Assembly (NCBI RefSeq): GCF_004119495.1
Contig: NZ_NRQU01000004.1
Coordinates: forward strand, 1 to 64,000
Direction of reading: 5' to 3'
DNA from: Flavobacterium sp. YO12
Lineage (GTDB): Bacteria; Bacteroidota; Bacteroidia; Flavobacteriales; Flavobacteriaceae
Length of the DNA: 64,000 bases
Positions 18,587-26,771 of the stretch are shown here, one piece after another (the first letter of the stretch is position 1; every line of letters starts with the position of its first letter). Both the position numbers and the translations under genes were made by a program. The notes under the pieces are model-generated. The model was not told where the DNA came from. It saw nothing but the letters and a program-made list of their open reading frames with translations, and did not search any database.

Positions 18587-19879
18587 TTACTTATTGATTT
18601 GTCTCCAAATTTTGGTACTAAAGTCATCTTTATACATTAATCTGTTTGTTCTTGTTGGATTTACGCGATTGGTCAGAATAATTAAAAACCGGTTAGTATC
18701 TGGGCTCATAAAGAAAAAAGTTCCTGTAAAACCCGTATGTCCAAAATCATTCGCTTTAAAAAACTCATCAGGTTTACGTTTATCAAAACCAAGTCCACGG
18801 TAAATTCCCTCTTTGGCAAGAGGAGAATCTGTAAATTCTTTTACCACTTTTGCTTTTAGAATTTGTTTTCCTTTATAGTTTCCGTTGTTCATTAGCATTT
18901 TGCAGATAACAGCAATCGATTCTGCATTTGCAAATAAACCTGCATTTCCAGAAACACCGCCAAAAATAGCAGCAGCTTCGTCATGAACATATCCTTTTAT
19001 AGTATCTTTTCTAAAAAAATTATCCAATTCAGTTGGCATTACATTTTCTATCGAAGTCCATTTTAGCGGATTATATCCAATTTTTGAAATTCCTAACTCT
19101 GTATAAATTTCATTTGTCAATTGATCTAATTTCGAACCTGTTTTTGCTTCAATCATTTGCTTCACCAAAAGCAAGTTTAAATCGCTGTACAAATATTTCC
19201 CTCTCGGATTTGTATTTGCTTTCGCAATCCTTTCATAAACAGACGGATAAAATTCTGGATTAAGCCACATATTTTTATAAATCTGAATCCAATTTTGCTT
19301 TGGTTCAAAAACAAGATATTTTGAATCGTAAACAATGTTTTTGTTTACATACATATTATCAAAAGACTCAACATATTGCTCGGATTTTTGACTGCTCAAT
19401 AAAGGCGAATTATCTGGTGTAGAAAGTAAGGCTTGATAAAAAGTAATACTTGGCGTTAATCCAGAAGTGTGCGTTAACAACTCAAAAAGCGTTAAATCGG
19501 CAATTGCAGAGTTTTTATAAAGCGGAACAATTTTACCTACTTGGTCTGTAAGCTTTATCTTGTTTTCTCCAACCAAACGCATAGTAACAAGCGTTGCACC
19601 TAAAACTTTAGACATCGAAGCCAAATCGAAAACATCGGCTGTTTTTACTAATTGTTTTTTAGTATAATCATGGTAACCGTAATTTTTGGATATCAGATTA
19701 AAATCTCCTGTACCTACAATAATCTGTGCTCCTGGAAAAAAACCTTTTTCGAGGGCATGATTCATCATCGAGTCGATATAAACTTCGTTTCGTTCTACTT
19801 TTGCCGACTCAAATTTCTGTGCTTGTATCGTATTTAAGGAAATCAGAAAAACAGCAATCAATAATACACTTTTTCTCAT
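18587..19879 (-). CDS. Serine hydrolase, beta-lactamase/class C fold (AmiE-like candidate)
   Basis: The 430-residue secreted protein (MRKSVLLIAVFLISLNTIQAQ) has the PF00144 fold. Its catalytic SxxK is Ser88-Lys91 (DLASMSKVLG), a Tyr is in YLYSDLNLLL and an HTG box is in FGHTGFTGTF. It closely resembles the C-terminal domain of the GH3 fusion at 36353-39349 (both share GNAGLFANA/GHAGIFSNA-type and RGLGFDKR motifs). In Bacillus subtilis the muropeptide-rescue amidase AmiE, next to nagZ and namZ, is annotated in the same fold. An N-acetylmuramyl-peptide amidase or esterase role is therefore a reasonable inference, more so than drug resistance. It follows the GHL10 gene by 4 bp. Confidence 0.8.
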   Translation of the reverse strand: MRKSVLLIAVFLISLNTIQAQKFESAKVERNEVYIDSMMNHALEKGFFPGAQIIVGTGDFNLISKNYGYHDYTKKQLVKTADVFDLASMSKVLGATLVTMRLVGENKIKLTDQVGKIVPLYKNSAIADLTLFELLTHTSGLTPSITFYQALLSTPDNSPLLSSQKSEQYVESFDNMYVNKNIVYDSKYLVFEPKQNWIQIYKNMWLNPEFYPSVYERIAKANTNPRGKYLYSDLNLLLVKQMIEAKTGSKLDQLTNEIYTELGISKIGYNPLKWTSIENVMPTELDNFFRKDTIKGYVHDEAAAIFGGVSGNAGLFANAESIAVICKMLMNNGNYKGKQILKAKVVKEFTDSPLAKEGIYRGLGFDKRKPDEFFKANDFGHTGFTGTFFFMSPDTNRFLIILTNRVNPTRTNRLMYKDDFSTKIWRQINK

Positions 19880-19883
19880 TGTT

Positions 19884-21365
19884 TTATTTCTTTATAAATT
19901 CGATTGGTGCACTCTCCGTTTGCGTCTGACTTAAAGCGGAAACAGCATAAACATAATTTTCTAAAGCTGCATTTGGAACCTCTAATTTTACGGCTGTTGT
20001 TACGTAGTAAATATTCGCTGGATTAGAAAAATCGGTTATTTTTCCTTTTGGAAATCTATAAATCACGTATTTCTTGTCCTTGATTCCTGCTTTCCATGTA
20101 AGCGTTGCTTTATCTCCTTTTTGAGCAATCACAGCATTTGTCGGCGCTTGCGGTTTTATTCTCGTAATTCTGTTCGCTTCGGGCGTTAAAGCAATATATT
20201 TGTATTGTTTTTCGATAAGAGCATTTCTTAATGTATCTCCTTTTTTAAGAAATGAGTTTGCTGTAAAATGCATCGAACCATCTATTTGAGGCATCATGCG
20301 AATCATTTCAATCTGTTTTACAATTTGATCCGGACTTCTCCATTCTGGTTCTTTTGCCGTTTTTGAAATTTTATAATCGCCGTGACCTATATACACATTA
20401 GTTCCATATTTGTGCGCTGCCCACCATTTTGCCAAAACTTCAAAATTAGCTCTGTCAAAACCAATGTGCCAATACAATTGCGGCGTAATATAATCGATCC
20501 AGTTTTCTTTCTGCCATTTCAAGATATCAGCATACAAATCATCATAATTAGTAGCTCCCGCTCTGGTATCAGAACCATCTGAATCTTTTGCAATATTTCG
20601 CCACACGCCAAAAGGTGAAATTCCGAATTCGACTTCAGGTTTATTGGCAATTATGGTATCTCGAATTTGCTTGATGATTAAATCGACATTGTCTCTTCTC
20701 CAATCGTCTTTATCTCTAAATTGTCTGGGCTCTTTTGCAAAAGCTTTTTCGTCTGGAAACTCTTGTCCCTCGATTTTGTATGGATAAAAATAATCGTCCA
20801 TATGTATCGCTTGAATGTCATAATTTCGAACTATTTCACCGACTACCGAAGCAACAAAATCTCTAGTTTCTTTATACCCTGGATTAAAATATCTCGATTT
20901 TCCATAGGTCAAAAACAATTCTGGTTTCTTAAAATACAAATGAGTTTTAGCCAACACTTCTTTAACTGTATCTTTTTGTACACGATACGGATTTAGCCAG
21001 ACATGAACATTCATTCCTCTTTTTCCTGCTTCATCAATCATCATTTGCAGCGGATCAAATCCGGCAGCAACACCTTGAGTTCCTGTTATCCAATGCGATG
21101 CCGGTTCTTTTGTCGATTTATAATACGCGTCGGCAGTTGGGCGAATTTGAAAAATTACAGTATTCAAATTATTAGATCGTAAATTATCCAAAATGGTAAT
21201 CATTTCAGATTTCATCTGCTTGTCTGACAATCCCGGTTTTGATGGCCAATCGATATTGTCTACGGTTGATATCCAAGCGGCACGCATTTCTCTTTTTGGT
21301 GATTCCTGACTAAAAAGTTTCGTTTGAAACAGCAATATTAGGATTAGTAATTTTAGACTTTTCAT
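19884..21365 (-). CDS. GHL10-family glycoside hydrolase-like protein
   Basis: The 493-residue secreted protein (MKSLKLLILILLFQTKLFSQ) has a TIM-barrel GHL10 (formerly DUF187, YngK-like) domain over about residues 25-340. Markers are REMRAAWISTVDNIDWPS near the start, VIFQIRPTADAYY, NVHVWLNPYRV, IHMDDYFYPY and WIDYITPQLYWHIGF. A fibronectin-III-like domain (about 405-490) follows. Family members are suspected to cut peptidoglycan or other glycans, but activity is rarely proven. Its operon with a serine hydrolase, inside a locus rich in MurNAc-salvage genes, supports a wall-fragment substrate. It would act in the periplasm or outside. Confidence 0.85.
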   Translation of the reverse strand: MKSLKLLILILLFQTKLFSQESPKREMRAAWISTVDNIDWPSKPGLSDKQMKSEMITILDNLRSNNLNTVIFQIRPTADAYYKSTKEPASHWITGTQGVAAGFDPLQMMIDEAGKRGMNVHVWLNPYRVQKDTVKEVLAKTHLYFKKPELFLTYGKSRYFNPGYKETRDFVASVVGEIVRNYDIQAIHMDDYFYPYKIEGQEFPDEKAFAKEPRQFRDKDDWRRDNVDLIIKQIRDTIIANKPEVEFGISPFGVWRNIAKDSDGSDTRAGATNYDDLYADILKWQKENWIDYITPQLYWHIGFDRANFEVLAKWWAAHKYGTNVYIGHGDYKISKTAKEPEWRSPDQIVKQIEMIRMMPQIDGSMHFTANSFLKKGDTLRNALIEKQYKYIALTPEANRITRIKPQAPTNAVIAQKGDKATLTWKAGIKDKKYVIYRFPKGKITDFSNPANIYYVTTAVKLEVPNAALENYVYAVSALSQTQTESAPIEFIKK

Positions 21366-21493
21366 AAATTATTATTTAAGATAGTTAGTGTATAATATTG
21401 TTGTTAGAAAAGGTTAACCGCAAAGATCGCAAAGAGTTACGCAATGTTCGCTAAATTATCTTTAATCTGTTTTTTTTCTTTATCCTTTTTTTT

Positions 21494-21748
21494 CTCACGC
21501 AGATTCAGCAGATTTCAATTTGTGGAAATTCGTGTAATTAGTGGCAAACAAAAATAATTCTAATCCTTTTAATCAGTGGCTGTTTTTTCACGCAGATTTA
21601 GCAGATCAAGCAGATTTAATTCGTGATAATTCGTGCAATTTGTGGCAAACAAAAATCATTCTAATCCTTTTAATCAGTGGCTATTTTTTTCACGCAGATT
21701 TAGCAGATCAAGCAGATTTAATTCGTGATAATTCGTGCAATTTGTGGC
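21494..21748. repeat. Intergenic repeat cluster, family A, second site
   Basis: Two and a half units of the repeat described at 18257-18580 lie here. The second and third are identical for about 60 bp (starting 21589 and 21690, offset 101 bp; each begins CACGCAGATTTAGCAGATCA). The cluster lies between the divergent-looking blocks esterase/dehydrogenase and GHL10/hydrolase, all on the minus strand. An open frame across it (21541-21786) is produced by the repeats and is not a gene. Confidence 0.75.
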
Positions 21749-21755
21749 TAAAAAA

Positions 21756-21782
21756 CCTAACAGGTTTTGAAAACCTGTTAGG
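21756..21782. repeat. Palindromic repeat, family B (CCTAACAGGTTTT arms)
   Basis: A perfect inverted repeat has 13-bp arms (CCTAACAGGTTTT and its complement) around a single G. Two more copies, less perfect, are at 34666-34692 and 53281-53307. The short, G+C-rich ends with A/T centre resemble REP-like elements. It directly follows a family A cluster. Confidence 0.7.
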
Positions 21783-21845
21783 ATAACCAACCAAAATATA
21801 TGCGCTCTTTTTCATTTTACAACATCACAACACACAATGTCTTAC

Positions 21846-22670
21846 TTAACTTTTATTTTTTTCATTGAAAAAATTATTAAAGAACAACAATTGAAACTTT
21901 AAAGAGTTTTCCCAATATTCTATATTATGCTGTCCAGGGCGTTCAATATAATCGTGATTTATTTTTAATGCCAGCATTTTTTTATTCAGTTCCCGATTTA
22001 CATCGATAAAAAAATCATCTACACCACAATCTATAATCAATTTTAAATGGTTGTCTTTTACCAAATCAAGCATATTGGTAACCGTATTTTTATCCCAATT
22101 ATCAGGAAATTCGGTTATAGAACCAAGTCGCTTTTTGATATCCCACTTTTCAGGAAACGGACGAAAATCTACACCGCCGCTCATACTTCCTGCTGCACCA
22201 AATACATCCTGATGTTTAAAAGATAAATACAAAGCTCCATGTCCACCCATACTCAAACCCGTTATGGCTCTGGCTTCGCGAGTTGCAATTGTTTTGTACT
22301 TTTTATCTATAAAAGGAACTAATTCATTGATAACATAAGTTTCGTATTTGAAAGCAGGATCGATCAGACTGTCAAAATACCAGCTTGAATAATTTCCGTC
22401 GACACCAATGGCGATAAAACCATATTGATCAACCTGTTTACCCACTTCTTTAAAGCTTTTTACCCAAGTGGCATAATTGCCGCTGTATCCATGAAGCAAG
22501 TACACAACTGGAAAATTCTTTTTGCTTTTTCTATAATTATCAGGAACAATTACACAGGTTTTTATGTTCTTATTCATCGAAGCACTGAAAACTTGAATCG
22601 TATCAATTTTAGCTGCTTTCGCAGAAAAAAATACGAGTATGAGAACTAAAGTGCTGATTGCTTTTTTCAT
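21846..22670 (-). CDS. Secreted alpha/beta-hydrolase esterase (esterase D-like)
   Basis: The 274-residue protein has a signal peptide (MKKAISTLVLILVFFSAKA). The esterase fold shows VVYLLHGYSGNYATWV near residue 55 (oxyanion region), the nucleophile elbow GLSMGGHGALYLS, the acid IIDCGVDDFF and the His in ERPGQHNIEYW. It belongs to the putative-esterase/feruloyl-esterase-like family. It is 42 bp downstream of the D-hydroxyacid dehydrogenase gene. The substrate is unknown; removal of O-acetyl groups from wall sugars is possible but not shown. Confidence 0.82.
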   Translation of the reverse strand: MKKAISTLVLILVFFSAKAAKIDTIQVFSASMNKNIKTCVIVPDNYRKSKKNFPVVYLLHGYSGNYATWVKSFKEVGKQVDQYGFIAIGVDGNYSSWYFDSLIDPAFKYETYVINELVPFIDKKYKTIATREARAITGLSMGGHGALYLSFKHQDVFGAAGSMSGGVDFRPFPEKWDIKKRLGSITEFPDNWDKNTVTNMLDLVKDNHLKLIIDCGVDDFFIDVNRELNKKMLALKINHDYIERPGQHNIEYWENSLKFQLLFFNNFFNEKNKS

Positions 22671-22712
22671 AAAATCTTGTTTTAAACTGTTAGAAAATCA
22701 AATTTGAGAAAC

Positions 22713-25628
22713 TTATTTCAAACAATCTCTTAAAATGGTTACGGGATGCATTGCTTTTCTATTTGTCCCGTCAAAAATCTGGTGGCGGCAGCTGGTTCCT
22801 GCAGCGGCAATTGCCGTTGTTGAATCGGTTGCGCGAATTTTTGGAAACAAAGTATCTTCTCCCATTTGCATACTAATTTCGTAATGTTCTTTTTCATAAC
22901 CAAATGAACCCGCCATTCCGCAGCAGCCCGAATTATAAATTGTAACCGTGCTGTTTTTGGGTACATTCAGCATTGCAAAAGAAGCCTCAATGGTACTTAA
23001 TGATTTTTGATGACAATGTCCGTGAATCTTTATCGTTTTTTCTGTATCCGAAAATTGTCCAGAATGAATTTTTCCTTTTGCAATTTCTGCTTTAAAAAAC
23101 TCTTCAACAGTAAAAACATTTTTCGACAGCTTTTCGGCACTTTCTTTATCTTTTGCCAATCGCAGATATTCGTCTCTAAAAGTCAATATTGCCGATGGTT
23201 CGATTCCGATTAATGGAGTATCCTCAGAAATTAAATCCTTGAAAATAGTCACATTTCTATTCGCAATTTCCTGCGCTTCTTCCAGAAAACCTTTTGATAA
23301 AAAGGCTCTTCCGCTTTCTTCGTGATCTGTAATTATTACTTCGTAACCTAAAGCCGTCAATAATTCATATGCATCGATACCAACAGAAACATCATAATAA
23401 TTGGTAAACTCATCACAAAAAAGATATACTTTTCCGTTTTTAAAAGAATTGGTTTCTGCTGCTTTTTTATTTTTTTCGTACCATTTTTTAAAGGTTTTGG
23501 GTGCCAAAAGCGGTACTTGTCTTTTAGGAGCAATTCCCATACTTTTTTTAACCAAAGGTAAATTAGCAACAAAATTGGTCATTGATGGCGCAATACTTCC
23601 GAACTTATTTAATTTTGAGTTGAAAGCAAAAATTTTATTGCGAACAGAAAATCCATTTGTTTTTTGATATTGATATAAAAACTCGGCTTTTAAAGTTGCT
23701 ACATCTACATTACTTGGGCATTCGCTGGCACAGGCTTTGCAGCTCACGCACAACTCAAATACTTTATATAATTCTTCGTGGTCAAATTTATTTTCTTTTT
23801 CAGAATGGGTTAGATATTCTCTCAGCGCATTTGCTCTCGCACGAGTCGTATCTTTTTCGTTTCGGGTAGCGCGATAACTAGGACACAAAGTTCCTCCCGC
23901 TGAAGGTAATTTTCGGCAGTCGCCAGAACCGTTGCATTTTTCGGCAGCACGCAAAATTCCTAAACTATCAGAGAAATCCTGAATCGTTTTAATTTCCGGC
24001 TCTACCCTTCCTGCTTCAAAACGAAGATTTTCATCCATTTTAGAAGCGTTTACAATTTTCCCAACATTTAAAATGGTGTTGGGATCAAATGCTTTTTTTA
24101 TTCGTTTCAGCAATTCATAGTTTTTATCCCCAATCATAAAAGGCAGAAACTCGCCTCTTAAAATTCCGTCGCCATGTTCACCGCTTAGCGAACCTTTATA
24201 TCTTTTCACCAAATGAGCCACTTCCGTAGATATGTTTCTAAACTGGTGTAATCCTTCTTTTGTTTTTAAATTTATCTTCGGACGTAAATGCAATTCTCCC
24301 GCTCCAGCATGAGCGTAATAAATCGCACTTTGTCCGTGTCTTTCCATCATAGCGGCAAAATCGGCAATATAATTTGGAAGATCACTTAGTTCAACAGCAG
24401 TATCTTCAATAGAATCGGCTGCTTTATCATCGCCTACAATACTTCCTAAAAGTCCTAAACCTGCTTTTCGAACCTCATTTACTTTATCAATATCGGCTCC
24501 GTAAATTTTAGGCAGAGCATAGCCAAAATTATTATCCTGAAGATCCTTAATCAAAGCATCTGCTTGTAATTCGGCATCTTCCATACTAATATGCGATCCT
24601 ACTTCGAGCATAATAACTGCTTTTGGTTCTCCCACAATAAAAAAACGGTTTTTAGATTGTTCTCTATTCGTTTTGGTACAATCTAAAATCGTATCATCCA
24701 TCATTTCGCAAGTGTACAAATGATGTTTCATTGCAGTAACCACCGCCTCTAAACTTTCATGAATGGTATGAAAATGTGCAACCACCATAATATTATTTAC
24801 TGGCGGTAAGTCATCAACTTTCAAAGTAATTTCGGTTGTAAATGCCAAAGTTCCTTCGCTTCCGCAAAGCAATTTCCCTAAGTTGATTGTATCTTCTGTC
24901 CCTGAAAAAAGTTCAGATTTCAATAAGGTGTCAATGGCATAACCTGTATTTCGTCGGTGAATTTCAGGTTTTGGAAATTCTCTTTTGATTTCTTCCTGAT
25001 TTTCTTTATTCGAAAGTTCCTTGTAAATGGTTTGGTAAATTTTATTTTCGAGCGAATCGCCTTTGGTCTTCTCTATAAATTCTGCTGAAGTCAAATCCTT
25101 AAAAAAGGCAATACTTCCGTCACTTAAAACTGTTTTTAGCTCTACAATTTTATCGCGGGTCACGCCGTAACGAATAGAGGTTGTTCCTGAAGAATTATTT
25201 CCAACCATGCCACCAATCATACATCGGTTTGTGGTTGAAGTAGTTGGACTGAAAAATAAACCATGAGGTTTTAAAAATAAATTTAGTTCATCGCGAATTA
25301 CTCCGGGTTGAACTGTTATGGTTTTCTTTTCAGCATCAAAAGCAACAATTTTAGTAAAATGCTTAGAAACATCTACAATAATTCCGTTTCCAACGGTTTG
25401 ACCAGCCAAAGAAGTCCCTGCGGTTCTGGGTGTTATTGAAATATTGTTTTGTGAAGCAAAGCGAATGATTTTTACAATATCTTCTTCTGTTTTAGGAATC
25501 GCAACGGCTTCAGGCATAATTCTATAAGCAGAAGCATCTGTTGCATACAGTTTCTTATGAAGATCATCATACAAAAGTGTACCTTCTAGGGAATCGGATA
25601 ATTGTTGTAATTGGAGAGAATCGGGCAT
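22713..25628 (-). CDS. FAD-linked D-2-hydroxyacid (D-lactate-type) dehydrogenase fused to Fe-S subunit
   Basis: This is about 971 residues from ATG 25628 (MPDSLQLQQL); a TTG at 25661 is less likely. The order is: an FAD-binding type 4 domain (about 40-230, PRTAGTSLAGQ, IGGMVGNNSSGTTS), an FAD-oxidase C-terminal domain (about 270-530, with YYAHAGAGELHLRP and GSLSGEHGDGILRGEF), two Fe-S clusters (CNGSGDCRK...CPS and CVSCKACASECPSNVD) and a CCG domain (HGHCHQKSL, NSGCCGMAGSFG). This is the YdiJ/Dld type, which oxidizes D-lactate or D-2-hydroxyglutarate into the quinone pool. MurQ in the same locus releases D-lactate, so D-lactate is the likeliest substrate. Candidate DeoR operators lie immediately upstream. 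Confidence 0.85.
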   Translation of the reverse strand: MPDSLQLQQLSDSLEGTLLYDDLHKKLYATDASAYRIMPEAVAIPKTEEDIVKIIRFASQNNISITPRTAGTSLAGQTVGNGIIVDVSKHFTKIVAFDAEKKTITVQPGVIRDELNLFLKPHGLFFSPTTSTTNRCMIGGMVGNNSSGTTSIRYGVTRDKIVELKTVLSDGSIAFFKDLTSAEFIEKTKGDSLENKIYQTIYKELSNKENQEEIKREFPKPEIHRRNTGYAIDTLLKSELFSGTEDTINLGKLLCGSEGTLAFTTEITLKVDDLPPVNNIMVVAHFHTIHESLEAVVTAMKHHLYTCEMMDDTILDCTKTNREQSKNRFFIVGEPKAVIMLEVGSHISMEDAELQADALIKDLQDNNFGYALPKIYGADIDKVNEVRKAGLGLLGSIVGDDKAADSIEDTAVELSDLPNYIADFAAMMERHGQSAIYYAHAGAGELHLRPKINLKTKEGLHQFRNISTEVAHLVKRYKGSLSGEHGDGILRGEFLPFMIGDKNYELLKRIKKAFDPNTILNVGKIVNASKMDENLRFEAGRVEPEIKTIQDFSDSLGILRAAEKCNGSGDCRKLPSAGGTLCPSYRATRNEKDTTRARANALREYLTHSEKENKFDHEELYKVFELCVSCKACASECPSNVDVATLKAEFLYQYQKTNGFSVRNKIFAFNSKLNKFGSIAPSMTNFVANLPLVKKSMGIAPKRQVPLLAPKTFKKWYEKNKKAAETNSFKNGKVYLFCDEFTNYYDVSVGIDAYELLTALGYEVIITDHEESGRAFLSKGFLEEAQEIANRNVTIFKDLISEDTPLIGIEPSAILTFRDEYLRLAKDKESAEKLSKNVFTVEEFFKAEIAKGKIHSGQFSDTEKTIKIHGHCHQKSLSTIEASFAMLNVPKNSTVTIYNSGCCGMAGSFGYEKEHYEISMQMGEDTLFPKIRATDSTTAIAAAGTSCRHQIFDGTNRKAMHPVTILRDCLK

Positions 25629-25702
25629 TGAATGAGTTTTGTTTTTTAATACAAATGGCAAACTTTAATTTAACAAATATATACAAAAAATAAACCGATT
25701 TC

Positions 25703-25754
25703 ATTATTTTGCGTGATTTAACAAAATAAAATCAAAATAACGCAAAATAACGCA
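25703..25754. promoter_or_regulatory. Candidate DeoR operator upstream of the dehydrogenase gene
   Basis: ATTATTTTGCG (25703-25713) is mirrored by two direct copies of CAAAATAACG (25733-25742 and 25743-25752). The stretch GCAAAATAACGCA (25742-25754) is the exact reverse complement of TGCGTTATTTTGC at 26661-26673, on the other side of the deoR-type gene. The site is 75-125 bp upstream of the dehydrogenase start. Confidence 0.5.
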
Positions 25755-25777
25755 CCAAAACCTAATCAAAAAGTCAG

Positions 25778-26527
25778 TTACAATATAAAAACGCCTGATT
25801 TTTTATATTCTTCTAACCTTGCATCTTCAGGATCCAATTCTGTTACAATAGTGTCTAATTGATTAAGATCGCAAACAACATGAGGCATTTTAGTATTTAA
25901 TTTATTTGAAGAAAACATTGAAACAACTCTATCAGAAGCTTCTATCATAGCTTTCTTAACAATTGAAATCTCATACCCAACCTCTGTAAGACCTTGTTTA
26001 ATATTGATACTGCTGGCGCCAATAAAGCAAATGTCGGCTTTAATTTTAGACACAACTTGAATTACGTCCATACCAATTGTAACCATTGCGTTTTTTTGCA
26101 TTTTACCGCCAATAAATATTAAATCAATATTTGGATGCTGTGACAATTGCATTGCGATTGGTAAACTGTATGTATAAATAGTAGCTTTTAAATCTGAAGG
26201 AATTAATTTTGCAAAAACCAAATTGGTACTTCCGCCGCTCATTATAATAACCTGGTCATCATGCAATAATGACAATGCCTTAGTTACAATTTTTTTCTTT
26301 TCGTCTTCGGCAGAGATTGCAATATTAAAAAGATCAACAGATTTCTCTGTTACCTGAATAGCCCCGCCATATACCTTCTCCAGCTGTTTTTTACTATCCA
26401 ATTCATTCAAATCTCTTCTAATTGTATCTTCTGACAAATCCAGAGCCAAAGCCAAATCTGTGGTGACAACTTTCTGTTCTTCAATGAGCTTAGTCATTAT
26501 ATATTTATGTCTCTCGGCCTTCAGCAT
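25778..26527 (-). CDS. DeoR-family transcriptional regulator
   Basis: The 249-residue protein has an N-terminal DeoR-type helix-turn-helix (residues 1-57: LKAERHKYIMTKL, DLSEDTIRRDLNELDSK). The C-terminal sugar-phosphate sensing domain (about 75-235) has IIMSGGSTNLVFAK, FIGGKMQKNAMVTIG and DICFIGASSINIKQGLTEVG. DeoR regulators usually repress sugar genes and respond to a phosphosugar, here plausibly MurNAc-6-P or GlcNAc-6-P. It stands between the minus-strand dehydrogenase arm and the plus-strand SusC arm. The same 13-bp motif occurs on both sides of it, so it probably controls both arms. Confidence 0.9.
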   Translation of the reverse strand: MLKAERHKYIMTKLIEEQKVVTTDLALALDLSEDTIRRDLNELDSKKQLEKVYGGAIQVTEKSVDLFNIAISAEDEKKKIVTKALSLLHDDQVIIMSGGSTNLVFAKLIPSDLKATIYTYSLPIAMQLSQHPNIDLIFIGGKMQKNAMVTIGMDVIQVVSKIKADICFIGASSINIKQGLTEVGYEISIVKKAMIEASDRVVSMFSSNKLNTKMPHVVCDLNQLDTIVTELDPEDARLEEYKKSGVFIL

Positions 26528-26660
26528 ATTTTGAAAATGTTAAAATTCAACACAAATATATCAAATATTTCAATTGCAGGAAGATGTTCCATAAAAAACC
26601 GCAATAGTTTGCATTTTACAGCTTAAAAAGTAAAAACAGAAAAAACAAACATCCAAATCT

Positions 26661-26673
26661 TGCGTTATTTTGC
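26661..26673. promoter_or_regulatory. Candidate DeoR operator upstream of susC and deoR
   Basis: TGCGTTATTTTGC lies about 100 bp upstream of the SusC start and 134 bp upstream of the divergent DeoR start. It is the exact reverse complement of the motif at 25742-25754. A looser relative, CGCAATAGTTTGC, is nearby at about 26600. Confidence 0.5.
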
Positions 26674-26771
26674 AGTATTTGAATAATTTTTTGAAAAAAA
26701 ATACACAATCCCGCATTTATTTGAAAATATTTTCTAAATTTCGCCATTCTAACCAAAACAATTAAGCCAAT

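Noticed and set aside
18257..21748. CRISPR array
   Set aside because: The repeat units are about 100 bp, diverged and directly adjacent without spacers, and no cas gene is nearby.
21541..21786. Plus-strand 81-codon frame with repeated FHADLADQADLIRD
   Set aside because: It is created by translating the family A tandem repeats; the repetition is at the DNA level.
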